Below, in pieces: positions 1 through 7,437 of a DNA stretch of 15,045 bases. How positions within the stretch are numbered: the first letter of the stretch is position 1; the number at the start of each line of letters is the position of its first letter. The stretch is from positions 1 to 15,045 of the forward strand of contig PATG01000125.1 of NCBI GenBank assembly GCA_002713555.1, written 5' to 3'. The notes below the pieces were generated by a model. It was not told the DNA's origin, made no database searches, and saw only the letters and a list, made by a program, of their open reading frames with translations. This stretch comes from Planctomycetaceae bacterium. Lineage in GTDB: Bacteria > Planctomycetota > Planctomycetia > Pirellulales > Lacipirellulaceae. Made by a program: the position numbers and the translations under genes.

Positions 1-767
1 ATCTTCAGATAAACCTCCTGACCTGCAGTGACGGAGAACGGCACAATCTTTTGTGTCCTGTATTCTCGAACGCCACTATAAGCAGGAACCCGAATATCGG
101 GTTCGCCCTCGGGATTAATGGGGGGATTGCCGCCGAAACCAGCCACGCCATCGCGGACGAGGAAGTGTAAGCGAGTTTCGGAGGTATTTCCAACGGGGTG
201 AGGAGGGGCATTCGAAAGATGCGTACCAACGCTGTAGGCAAGATACTCTGCGTCGATAATCATGTTTCGCGGCGCTTTCCAAACGATATCGGCCGCGGTA
301 TTACCTGCTTTGGCACCTATATCGCCACGATCCAGAACCCCCGCGCCAGGATCCCCATTGTGATCCGCGGGCTTTTCAGCTTCGACAGACTCCAATTGAG
401 CTTGATTCACCGCGTTGTCTGCCCAAGGAGTAACGTTGCCATACGTCTTAAAGACAGCATCGGCTGTGCCTGCCGCATATCCGGAGATGTACTGTTGCGT
501 ACAAGTGAGACCCGGAACGCAACCTGCAGGTGTAAAGTAGGCGGAAGTGCTGTCCACGAAATACTGGGTGGGCATATCGTCACCATCGTCACCCCGCACT
601 GACCAAGCATTTTCGGGGCCGAAGAAGATGCCCGTTGCAGGCGGTGCAACTTCTCGAATATCCCAATCCTTTTTAAGTTCCCAGACGGTTGCTTCGGCCG
701 ATGAGGTTGTCAAAAGCGAAACGCTAAGCGCCAGGCAAACTATCAGCTTAATCTTCATTCGTGTCAT
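1..767 (-). other. Second unit of the PEP-CTERM fusion (possible separate gene start at 767 or 758)
   Basis: Read alone, this half starts at ATG 767 or 758, with a clean signal peptide (MKIKLIVCLALSVSLLTTSS, then AEA). Its domain is clearly paralogous to residues 25-280 of the upstream unit; by eye well over half of the first 90 aligned residues are identical, including both cysteines of FTPAGC.PG..C. A purine-rich GGAG lies seven bases before ATG 767, so independent initiation is plausible. The same purines encode the basic tail of the upstream PEP-CTERM signal. The C-terminus lies outside the window, so whether it ends in its own PEP-CTERM signal cannot be seen. Confidence 0.6.
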
Positions 768-2453
768 TCTCCCTCTCCAAAGTGCCAGGCAACCGAACAA
801 GGCCAAACAGGCGGTGGTGGGTTCAGGTACGGCTACCAATAGCAAACTGCTACCGTCGCCGCTGAGGGCAAGGCCCAGCCCGCTAGCTCCCGAAAGGCTC
901 AAGCCAGGCATACCATTGGGCAGCTCGATGGGGCTGCTGGCTGAGAGCAAGGTGATATCTCCCGAGGGAGCCGCCCCATCGAGGAAATCCACGTTGATCG
1001 TGCCGTCGAGCGAGGCCGCTCCACCCACACTAAGTTGGCCTCCGCCCAGGAGCGAAATGTCGAAGTCGAGAGTGCCGGTGCTAGTAAGGTCGTTGCCAAC
1101 TGCAGCACCCAGACCAGTGCTGAGTGCGGCCAGATTGATGATGTTGCCAGCTCCAGTGACCTGGGTATCTAGAGTAACCGTACCAGCGCCCGTCAGGGTC
1201 AGGTCGTTGCCACCCAGGTCCACTACGTTTTTAATCGTCAGCGAGGTACCGCCCGCGGCGCTGATCGTGGCATCGGTGTCCAGGTTCAGTTTGGCCGATA
1301 GTTCGTGATTGCCGTTGGTGACCACGATTTGAGTGGGGTCGGGGATGGCCTTGGCACTTGCCACCAGCGTGATCGAGCCGCTCCCTCCGATGGCATAGGT
1401 ACTCGCAGTGTTGTCGAACTCGATTTCCCGCACGCTGACCGCATCGTCGAGCGTGACGGTGCGGCTGGAGGTAATGCTGGAGCCAAACAGGGCCGAATGC
1501 TCGTTAAAAAAAGCCGCGCCGGTGCCACCCGGAGAAGTCAGAGCATCCCAGTTAGCGTCGGCTTCCCAAGCGGAGGAGGCGTCTGTCTGCCACTCGAAAG
1601 ACTCGACGACTTGCCTCACCTCGAGTTTAGAAAACCCAATCATATTGCGGCTGTTCTGGTTGTCACTTAGCGGGTTGACCTTGATGTAGACCTCCTGACC
1701 TGCCGTGACATCGATTGGAGCAATCGTGCCTGATATAAATTCTCGACCGTTGCCGCCGGCAGACACAGAGACAAAACCGTCAAGAACATAGTTTCCTTCC
1801 CCCTCGGGATTGATCGGGGGATTGGGTGGGGCCGAGCCGTCTGCCCCGTCTCGCACCAGGAAATGAACGCGAACTTGTCCCGCTGGATCCACACCAGCGA
1901 CCTCCCCCGTCGCGAGCGAGGTGCCTACGCTATAGGCTTCGAAAGACGCATCAATACGCATGTTTCGAGGGGCTTTCCAAACGATATCCGCAGCAGTATT
2001 GCCACCAATCACACCGACATCGCCCAAATCTAGAACCCCTGAACCTGGGTCCAAATTGTGATTTGCTGGCTTCACTCTTTCGGCATTCAGCAGATTATTA
2101 TTGCCAGCATCAAACCAGGGGTCCCGATTTGCATAGGTCTTGAAGACAATATCAGCAGTTCCAGCGGCATAACCGGCGATCCATTGCGAACTGCAGTCGA
2201 CTCCGGGCGTGCACCCGGCGGGCGTGAAATAGTTATCGCTCGTATCCGTAGCCGCAATAGTCGGACCCGTTGCGTTGTCGTCCCCTCGCACCGACCAGGC
2301 CAGTTCGGGGCCGAACTCGATACCGGCACCAGCTTGTCCCGTGTCAATAATGTCCCAGTCGTCGTTCAGATTCCATACCGCCGCGGAGGCATTGGGTGAA
2401 CAGGCGATCAAGAGCAGTAGCGCACAAGAAAGTCCGCACAAGCTTAGTTTCAT
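1..2453 (-). CDS. Tandem-fused PEP-CTERM exported protein (partial, runs off left edge)
   Basis: This ORF starts at an ATG whose upstream sequence carries GGAG seven bases away, and it stays open for 817 codons to the window edge. Residues 1-24 are a signal peptide with a probable SPase I site after ASA; a lipobox-like LIAC (Cys18) is also present. Residues about 25-280 form a domain with FGPE, AWSVRGDD, FTPAGC, GYAAGTAD and VWKAPRN. About 287-540 is a beta-rich, Gly/Ala/Thr-rich body like the autotransporter-associated or planctomycete PEP-CTERM beta repeats. VPEP at 542-545 begins a PEP-CTERM sorting signal: hydrophobic segment, then Trp-Arg-Gly-Arg. No stop follows. The frame continues through MTRMKIK into a second signal peptide and a second copy of the 25-280 domain. 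PEP-CTERM proteins are normally exported and processed by an exosortase at the C-terminus, so an internal signal is abnormal. It may be two genes whose separating stop was lost, or a sequence error. Function beyond surface or exopolysaccharide association is unknown. Confidence 0.8.
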   Translation of the reverse strand, partial: MKLSLCGLSCALLLLIACSPNASAAVWNLNDDWDIIDTGQAGAGIEFGPELAWSVRGDDNATGPTIAATDTSDNYFTPAGCTPGVDCSSQWIAGYAAGTADIVFKTYANRDPWFDAGNNNLLNAERVKPANHNLDPGSGVLDLGDVGVIGGNTAADIVWKAPRNMRIDASFEAYSVGTSLATGEVAGVDPAGQVRVHFLVRDGADGSAPPNPPINPEGEGNYVLDGFVSVSAGGNGREFISGTIAPIDVTAGQEVYIKVNPLSDNQNSRNMIGFSKLEVRQVVESFEWQTDASSAWEADANWDALTSPGGTGAAFFNEHSALFGSSITSSRTVTLDDAVSVREIEFDNTASTYAIGGSGSITLVASAKAIPDPTQIVVTNGNHELSAKLNLDTDATISAAGGTSLTIKNVVDLGGNDLTLTGAGTVTLDTQVTGAGNIINLAALSTGLGAAVGNDLTSTGTLDFDISLLGGGQLSVGGAASLDGTINVDFLDGAAPSGDITLLSASSPIELPNGMPGLSLSGASGLGLALSGDGSSLLLVAVPEPTTACLALFGCLALWRGRMTRMKIKLIVCLALSVSLLTTSSAEATVWELKKDWDIREVAPPATGIFFGPENAWSVRGDDGDDMPTQYFVDSTSAYFTPAGCVPGLTCTQQYISGYAAGTADAVFKTYGNVTPWADNAVNQAQLESVEAEKPADHNGDPGAGVLDRGDIGAKAGNTAADIVWKAPRNMIIDAEYLAYSVGTHLSNAPPHPVGNTSETRLHFLVRDGVAGFGGNPPINPEGEPDIRVPAYSGVREYRTQKIVPFSVTAGQEVYLK
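765..830 (-). other. Internal PEP-CTERM sorting signal
   Basis: The codons read VPEPTT, then a hydrophobic stretch (ACLALFGCLAL), then WRGRM: the canonical order Pro-Glu-Pro, transmembrane helix, basic tail. This motif is normally the last 20-25 residues of a protein. Here it sits at residues 542-563 and the reading frame continues into a new signal peptide. I checked the frame at the start codon (2453), at landmarks 1961, 1595, 1163 and 830, and at 758; all are in one frame. Confidence 0.85.
1614..2381 (-). repeat. Duplicated N-terminal domain, copy A (copy B at 1-689)
   Basis: Codons 25-280 of the fused ORF are repeated in the second unit from position 689 to the left edge. Shared blocks include FGPE..AWSVRGDD, YFTPAGC, GYAAGTAD.VFKTY, NTAADIVWKAPRNM, NPPINPEGE and VTAGQEVY. 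The similarity is at protein level; the DNA has diverged, so this is an old tandem duplication rather than a recent copy. Confidence 0.85.
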
Positions 2454-2811
2454 GATTCAACTCCGTTGTCACTGAAATAGAAAATGTATGAATAGGCCAT
2501 ATCGTGGAGCGATACCAAGCAGCACTCCCACTAGCCAAGTTATTCGTAAAAAACGATGAGACCCACCAGGTACATAAAAGCCGCCTGAAAGCCCCACCAA
2601 CTGGAACCATGCACCAGATCTGTTTAAGTCAGGATAAGCGTACTAACAGCGCAACCTGCGCAAGCAGTACAGGTCTTATTCTATTGACAAAGTAACTAAG
2701 CGGCAACGAAATAGACTGAAAAAAACTGAGAAAAACCCGCTCTCCGACCACCCCCAACCCCCCCTAATGAGGGGTTTAGCCTCGGCTTGTCTTGTCACTT
2801 TATACACCAGT

Positions 2812-3020
2812 GTCGCCCCGTAGGGCCTTAACATTTCAGCCCAGGGCATAGCAAAGCGCCGATCATCCGATTCACAAGCCCTGAAAGGGCGAAACATTAG
2901 TTCAACTTACGGAACGGCCTGTTTGTTTCGCCCTTTCAGGGCTTCCTTGTTTCTCTTAATCATCCCAGGGCGGCGCTCTGCTCTACCCTGGGCTAGATTG
3001 TGACTGCCCTCTGCGGGACG
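2812..3020. repeat. Nested palindromic intergenic element (REP/MITE-like)
   Basis: The core is a perfect 20 bp inverted repeat, AAGCCCTGAAAGGGCGAAAC at 2876-2895 facing its complement at 2925-2944, with a 29-base loop. Outside it a 23-base pair of arms (2838-2860 and 2972-2994) matches at 20 of 23 positions, starting with AGCCCAGGG. An outer imperfect pair (GTCGCCCCGTAGGGC near 2812 and GCCCTCTGCGGGAC near 3006) extends the symmetry. The whole piece could fold into one long interrupted hairpin. It has no coding capacity. The layout resembles dispersed palindromic repeats of planctomycete intergenic DNA, but copy number cannot be judged from one window. Confidence 0.7.
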
Positions 3021-3180
3021 AAACTTTTCATGGACTTGTGTATAAACGATGGGTGCCAGTACCCATCCTGCATGATGGCTAACTTGGTGCGATTTCTAGA
3101 GTTCTGCCAGAAAGTCTCAGGGGAATAATAGAGAAATCCTCGCCCTCCCAATGAGCCTCATTCTTGGATAGGCTCTTCAT

Positions 3181-3238
3181 ATCCGGTCAGGAACTCCGCT
3201 GACGCGCAACCGAAACTCTTAGAGTTGCCAGACCGGAT
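3181..3238. repeat. Inverted repeat with inner palindrome upstream of the MFS gene
   Basis: ATCCGGTC at 3181-3188 pairs with GACCGGAT at 3231-3238. Inside lies AACTCT-T-AGAGTT (3214-3226), a perfect six-base dyad with one central base. It lies about 125-180 bases before the MFS start, so it could be an operator, a leader hairpin or a short repeat. There is no T-run after it, so it does not look like a rho-independent terminator. Confidence 0.45.
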
Positions 3239-3363
3239 AGTGGACAAAGTCTTTTTACTCTCTATCATTTGGTCTGCAATGTGAATTTGTGGATTGCCGT
3301 CTTGGTATTGCCACGTAGAGACTTTGTTTCTCGTCGTTTCTCGTCTAGGCGTGTAAATCGAAT

Positions 3364-5085
3364 ATGGAAAAATCATCTCAACCGCTGCAGGCCCACGTCT
3401 TTCGGATGGCTTTTGTCGCTGCCATCGGTGGTTTCTTGTTTGGCTTTGATCTGGGCATGATTGGTGCGGCAAATATCTATCTCAAGGATCAATTCCAATT
3501 GACGGATGCAGCGTTTGGCTTTGCCACGGCCAGCGCCGTCCTGGGTTGTATCTTTGGGCCGACCTTAGGTGCCTGGTTGTGCGACGCCATCAGCCGCAAG
3601 CAAACTATGATCGTGGCCTCGATCCTGCTCGCTTTGAGCGCCATCATGACCGCAATGCCCGATCTTCTGGGAGACGGAAGTAACAAGTCGACCATGTTCT
3701 ATTTCAACCTGTTCCGCTTTGTGGGTGGGTTGGGTGTGGGACTTTGCTCGGTGGCCTCGCCTATGTATATCGCCGAAATTGCGCCTTCCACGAAACGTGG
3801 CGGTTTGGGACTGATGTACCAGTTGGCCATTGTGGTAGGCCATGCGGTGGCGCCGCTGATTGCCTACCTGATCATCGTCGTGCTGCGGACACAATATGGA
3901 GTCACCGAAGGCGTCATTCCGGAGAACCCCTGGCATCAGGCCTGGCGCTGGATGTTCTTTTCAGAAACGGTTTGCGTGGCGGCGTTTGTTTGTTTCGTAT
4001 TCGGTCTTCCACGCAGTCCGCGCTGGCTGGCAGAGAAAGGCCGCTATGACGAAGCCGAGGAAGTTCTTTCTAAAGTGGAGGGCCCCGAGTACGCGCGCAG
4101 CGAGATTCAAGAAATCAAATCCTCTGTGGAAGCCCAGAAAGGTACCTTTTCGGAGTTGTTTTCGCCGGGAATTCGCTTTGCCCTGCTGGTTGGTATCTTG
4201 CTCACGTTCTTCAATAATTGGACTGGCTGGAGTGTGATCGGGGGCTATATCCCAAGATTGCTTGAGCTGGCTGGATTCGATCGAGAGTCGGCCATTGGAA
4301 ATTTTGTGGCCGTGTATGGCGCCATGGGAATCATGACGGTCGTTTCGCTTCTGCTGATGGATCGACTGGGCCGACGGCCTCTCTGGATTTTTGCCTCCGT
4401 GATGATGGCAGCCATTACCTGTGCTACCGGGTTCTTATTTCATTACGAAGTGACTGGGTGGCCCATCCTGCTGATTCTGGCTCTGGTGACTGTCCCTCAT
4501 GGAATTGCCTTGGGGGGTATTCCTTGGCTGATGATGTCGGAATTGTTTTCCACACGACTGCGCGCCAAGGCGGTATCGATTACCACCTCGGTGTTGTGGA
4601 TTTTCATCTTTAGCGGCGCTTATCTCTTTCCGCCCATCACCGCGTTTTCGCAGCGACAATTACCGGCTGAGCGTGGCGTGATCGTGAGTGGTTCAACGAT
4701 CTCGTTTCATGATACGAACCCAGACACAATTCGTGACAGTGCGGGGAAATTCGAGGAAGCTGGATTCCGAATTGGCGATCAGGCGACCGTGATAGGAACT
4801 GCTCAAAAAGCCAATTCCGGCACCTTTGAGATTGCAGAAGTCACCAGCGATCAACTGACGTTAGTGGAAATTGCCAGACTGAATGACGAACCGGCTGGGG
4901 CCAATATCACCGTGCAGGTTGGCTCGGTGGCACTCGCATTTTGGCTGTTTACGGCCATCTGCCTGGCATCGCTCATCTTTGGATTGACGATTATGCCCGA
5001 AACTAAAGGGCGCACTCTGGAAGAGATCGGGGCCTCGTGGCAACGTAAAAAAAGGGGTTCCAATGAGACGCACCAACCATCCTGA
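3364..5085 (+). CDS. MFS sugar porter with an inserted periplasmic domain
   Basis: This 573-residue inner-membrane protein belongs to the sugar porter group of the major facilitator superfamily. Family signatures are present: GGFLFGFDLG in helix 1 (22-31), D74..SRK after helix 2, R118 with PMYIAEIAPSTKRG (133-145), PRSPRWLAEKGRYDEAEEVL (216-235), DRLGRRP (333-339), IPW..MSELF (386-395) and PETKGRTLEEI (545-555). Helix 7 reads NNWTGWSVI where the family usually has a QQLTGIN-type motif, so the sugar cannot be predicted. Typical members have about 450-500 residues. The excess is a soluble module of roughly 85-95 residues (about 427-520) between helices 11 and 12. The ATG has no clear Shine-Dalgarno. 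The gene overlaps the following oxidoreductase gene by 23 bp, so the two are almost certainly co-transcribed. Inference: uptake of a sugar or sugar acid linked to the partner enzyme. Confidence 0.88.
   Translation: MEKSSQPLQAHVFRMAFVAAIGGFLFGFDLGMIGAANIYLKDQFQLTDAAFGFATASAVLGCIFGPTLGAWLCDAISRKQTMIVASILLALSAIMTAMPDLLGDGSNKSTMFYFNLFRFVGGLGVGLCSVASPMYIAEIAPSTKRGGLGLMYQLAIVVGHAVAPLIAYLIIVVLRTQYGVTEGVIPENPWHQAWRWMFFSETVCVAAFVCFVFGLPRSPRWLAEKGRYDEAEEVLSKVEGPEYARSEIQEIKSSVEAQKGTFSELFSPGIRFALLVGILLTFFNNWTGWSVIGGYIPRLLELAGFDRESAIGNFVAVYGAMGIMTVVSLLLMDRLGRRPLWIFASVMMAAITCATGFLFHYEVTGWPILLILALVTVPHGIALGGIPWLMMSELFSTRLRAKAVSITTSVLWIFIFSGAYLFPPITAFSQRQLPAERGVIVSGSTISFHDTNPDTIRDSAGKFEEAGFRIGDQATVIGTAQKANSGTFEIAEVTSDQLTLVEIARLNDEPAGANITVQVGSVALAFWLFTAICLASLIFGLTIMPETKGRTLEEIGASWQRKKRGSNETHQPS
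4642..4923 (+). other. Inserted beta-module between TM11 and TM12 of the MFS porter
   Basis: Residues about 427-520 are hydrophilic and non-membrane. They include ISFHDTNPDTIRDSAG, then AGFRIGDQATVIGTAQKANS, GTFEIAEVTSDQLTLVE and ITVQVGS. The pattern GF..GD...V.G....N.GTF.I..V....L.L resembles small beta-modules repeated in phage virion and other secreted structural proteins (by eye). With the usual N-in/C-in topology of 12 helices the insert faces the periplasm. Helix 11 (404-427) and helix 12 (520-544) flank it cleanly. Confidence 0.65.
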
Positions 5086-6385
5086 CGAAAACCCACTCCA
5101 TCAAGACCGGCGGAATTTCTTGAAACGCGCGGTTTTAGCAGGCACGGCAACCACACTAGCAGGGCCCGCCACGATACTCAGGGCCCAGACAACCGAGCAG
5201 TCGCCCAACGAAAAGTTAAATATTGGTTGTATTGGCGTGGGCGGACGGGGCGCAGCGAACCTGGCCGGCGTTGCCAGTGAAAATATTGTCGCGCTTTGCG
5301 ACATCGATTCCCAAAGGTTGGGGGTAGCAAGTACCAAGTACCCCCAGGCCGAGAAGTATCGCGACTTTCGCAAGATGCTGGAACGCACCGATCTGGATGC
5401 TGTGGTCGTTTCTACACCAGATCATAGCCACGCGATGCCCGTGTTGATCGCGTTAGAACTTGGCCTTGGCGTCTACTGTGAAAAACCGCTCGCCCACTCG
5501 ATTTACGAAGTCCGGAAGATTCGCGACCGGGCCCGACGCCAAAACGCTATTACCCAAATGGGAAACAATATTCACTCGGGATACAATTACCGGCGAGTCG
5601 TCGAAATTGTGCAGGCAGGCATCTTGGGCAAGGTATCGCGCGTGCACATTTGGAGAGGGAACACCGTCCAACCAGGAAAGCGAGTCTCCCAAGCCACACC
5701 TCCATCCCATGTGGATTACGATTTGTGGACGGGCCCTGCTCCACTGCGACCTTACCATGAGTCGCATTTCCATTTCCACTGGCGGAATTGGTGGGACTTT
5801 GGTGGGGGAACTCTGGGCGACTTTGGTTGTCATTACATCGACCTGCCCATGTGGGCACTTCGCTTGGGTGCGCCTACGTCGGTTAAGTCGGTAGGTTCCA
5901 AAACGTATCAAGGCGATAACCAGATCCCCGATAACCTGCAAGTCGATTATCGATTCGCGGCCCGAGGGGATCAGCCTGCGGTTCACTTGACCTGGTATCA
6001 CGGTGCAATGCGGCCCGCCTGGAGCAAAGAGTACAAAAACGATTACGCGATACTCTTCGAAGGGGAGCGGGGGCGGATGATTGCCGATTACGGAACGCTT
6101 CAGGTATTTTTGGATGACGGATCGACACTGCAGGCCCCACTGGGATGGATTCCCAACTCGTTGGGGCAACATCAAGAGTGGATTGATGCCTGCAAGAACC
6201 GTGGCGGTACGATGTGTAATTTTGATTACAGCGGCCAACTTACCGAGACCGCACTATTGGGCAATGTAGCTTATCAGGCTGGGCAAAGCCGTCTCGACTG
6301 GGATGCGGACGCAGGAGTCGCGCGAAACTGTCCCCAGGCGTCAGCATTTCTCAAACGTGAATACCGCAAAGGCTGGGAGCTTTAG
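5063..6385 (+). CDS. Tat-exported Gfo/Idh/MocA family oxidoreductase
   Basis: This 440-residue NAD(P)-dependent sugar oxidoreductase has a twin-arginine signal, DRRNFLKR at 15-22, followed by a hydrophobic stretch ending near ILRAQ (38-42). Export folded with its cofactor is therefore expected. The Rossmann fold begins at 52 with the dinucleotide loop GVGGRG (58-63). D80 ends the second strand, EKP lies at 140-142 with the family lysine K141, and the substrate domain has GGGTLGDFGCHYID (247-260), where D253 and H257 fit the family's catalytic pair. The length and C-terminal region match the exported bacterial subgroup common in planctomycetes. GGGG lies five bases before the ATG. The start overlaps the end of the MFS gene, indicating translational coupling. 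The substrate is unknown; a sugar or inositol-type polyol is likely. Confidence 0.9.
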   Translation: MRRTNHPDENPLHQDRRNFLKRAVLAGTATTLAGPATILRAQTTEQSPNEKLNIGCIGVGGRGAANLAGVASENIVALCDIDSQRLGVASTKYPQAEKYRDFRKMLERTDLDAVVVSTPDHSHAMPVLIALELGLGVYCEKPLAHSIYEVRKIRDRARRQNAITQMGNNIHSGYNYRRVVEIVQAGILGKVSRVHIWRGNTVQPGKRVSQATPPSHVDYDLWTGPAPLRPYHESHFHFHWRNWWDFGGGTLGDFGCHYIDLPMWALRLGAPTSVKSVGSKTYQGDNQIPDNLQVDYRFAARGDQPAVHLTWYHGAMRPAWSKEYKNDYAILFEGERGRMIADYGTLQVFLDDGSTLQAPLGWIPNSLGQHQEWIDACKNRGGTMCNFDYSGQLTETALLGNVAYQAGQSRLDWDADAGVARNCPQASAFLKREYRKGWEL

Positions 6386-6390
6386 TCAAA

Positions 6391-7437
6391 TCAGCGGCGT
6401 TCAAGTTTGTAATTGCCTGACGTTACACGATCAACCCATTGCATATTGTTAATGTACCAGGCAACTGTCTGTTCAATACCTGTCTCGATCGTCTGTGCTG
6501 GCTCCCAACCAAGTTCTTCACGAATCTTCGTGGCATCGATTGCGTAACGGCGGTCGTGGCCAGGTCGATCTTCCACAAACCGAATCAAAGAAGAACTAGG
6601 ACGTTGAGCTAGGTCTGGTCGCAGTTTGTCAACGTGCCGGCAGATTGTGTCGACAATTTCTCGATTTGTGCGTTCCGCGTTACCGCCAATATTGTAAGTT
6701 TCACCAACTCGGCCTTTTTCCAGCACTAACTGAATGGCACGGCAGTGATCATCGACATATAGCCAGTCGCGCATGTGAAGACCATCACCGTAGATTGGCA
6801 AGGGCTTGCCTTCTGCAGCATTCAGAATCATCAAAGGAATCAGCTTTTCCGGAAACTGATAAGGTCCATAATTGTTTGAGCAATTGGTCGTAAGAGTTGG
6901 TAAGCCGTACGTCTTGTGAAATGCCCGCACGAAATGGTCGGATGATGCCTTGGAAGCCGCATAGGGCGAATTCGGAGAAAAACTAGTCGATTCTGTAAAG
7001 TAACCCGTTTTGCCGAGCGAGCCATAGACTTCGTCTGTCGAAACATGCAAAAAGCGAAAAGCGCTCTGCTGTTCTTGATCCAGTTCTTGCCAGTAGTCGC
7101 GAACAGATTCGAGCAACCGGCACGTACCAAGGACATTTGTCTGTATAAATTTCGCAGGCGAATCGATCGAGCGATCTACATGCGATTCAGCCGCAAAGTT
7201 AATCACCGCATCTGGCTTGTAGGCACGAAGTAACTCGTCGACAGTCTCTTGATTGCCAATGTCACCTTCGACAAATATATGATTCGGCTTATCCCAAACG
7301 GAATGCAAGGAATCCAGATTGCCTGCGTAGGTTAATTTGTCCAGATTTATGAGGCGTGTTGAGGAGCCACCGACTGTTATCCGAACAAAACAACCGCCAA
7401 TAAATCCAGCACCGCCAGTTACGATGATTGTGTTCAT
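6391..7437 (-). CDS. rmlB: dTDP-glucose 4,6-dehydratase
   Basis: This 348-residue extended SDR enzyme converts dTDP-glucose to dTDP-4-keto-6-deoxyglucose, the second step towards dTDP-rhamnose and other deoxysugars of surface polysaccharides. The NAD loop GGAGFIG is at 8-14 and DKLTYAGN at 33-40. The catalytic STDEVYG is at 133-139 (T134, D135, E136), with Y159 and K163 in YAASK. Further family marks are NCSNNYGPYQFPEKLIP (185-201), RDWLYVDDH (223-231) and DRPGHDRRYAID (290-301). Length is normal and no catalytic residue is missing. Only a weak GAAG precedes the ATG. It converges on the oxidoreductase with a 5 bp gap that has no room for a terminator. The other rml genes are not in the window. 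The broken glycosyltransferase 0.9 kb upstream suggests a former polysaccharide locus. Confidence 0.95.
   Translation of the reverse strand: MNTIIVTGGAGFIGGCFVRITVGGSSTRLINLDKLTYAGNLDSLHSVWDKPNHIFVEGDIGNQETVDELLRAYKPDAVINFAAESHVDRSIDSPAKFIQTNVLGTCRLLESVRDYWQELDQEQQSAFRFLHVSTDEVYGSLGKTGYFTESTSFSPNSPYAASKASSDHFVRAFHKTYGLPTLTTNCSNNYGPYQFPEKLIPLMILNAAEGKPLPIYGDGLHMRDWLYVDDHCRAIQLVLEKGRVGETYNIGGNAERTNREIVDTICRHVDKLRPDLAQRPSSSLIRFVEDRPGHDRRYAIDATKIREELGWEPAQTIETGIEQTVAWYINNMQWVDRVTSGNYKLERR

Larger units (their letters stand above)
2454..3363. other. Intergenic spacer between divergent PEP-CTERM and MFS genes
   Basis: No convincing coding region was found here on either strand; the short ORFs have no recognisable protein character. 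The spacer contains a C-rich tract with a small hairpin (about 2749-2776, AACCCC pairing with GGGGTT), the nested palindromic element at 2812-3020 and an inverted repeat at 3181-3238. Promoters for both flanking genes must lie here, but no pair of -35 and -10 boxes is clear enough to call. Confidence 0.6.

Noticed and set aside
547..1308. Plus-strand open frame of 253 codons
   Set aside because: It lies antisense to the PEP-CTERM ORF and its Pro/Ser/Arg-rich translation has no domain; the minus-strand frame carries recognisable motifs.
2749..2776. C-rich hairpin as a rho-independent terminator
   Set aside because: It lies between divergent genes, where no transcript needs to end, and only two Ts follow the stem.
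3158..3472. Minus-strand open frame upstream of and overlapping the MFS start
   Set aside because: Composition is non-protein-like and it overlaps the start of a well-supported gene.
5453..6238. Minus-strand open frame of 261 codons
   Set aside because: It is the antisense shadow of the oxidoreductase, which has clear Tat, Rossmann and EKP motifs.
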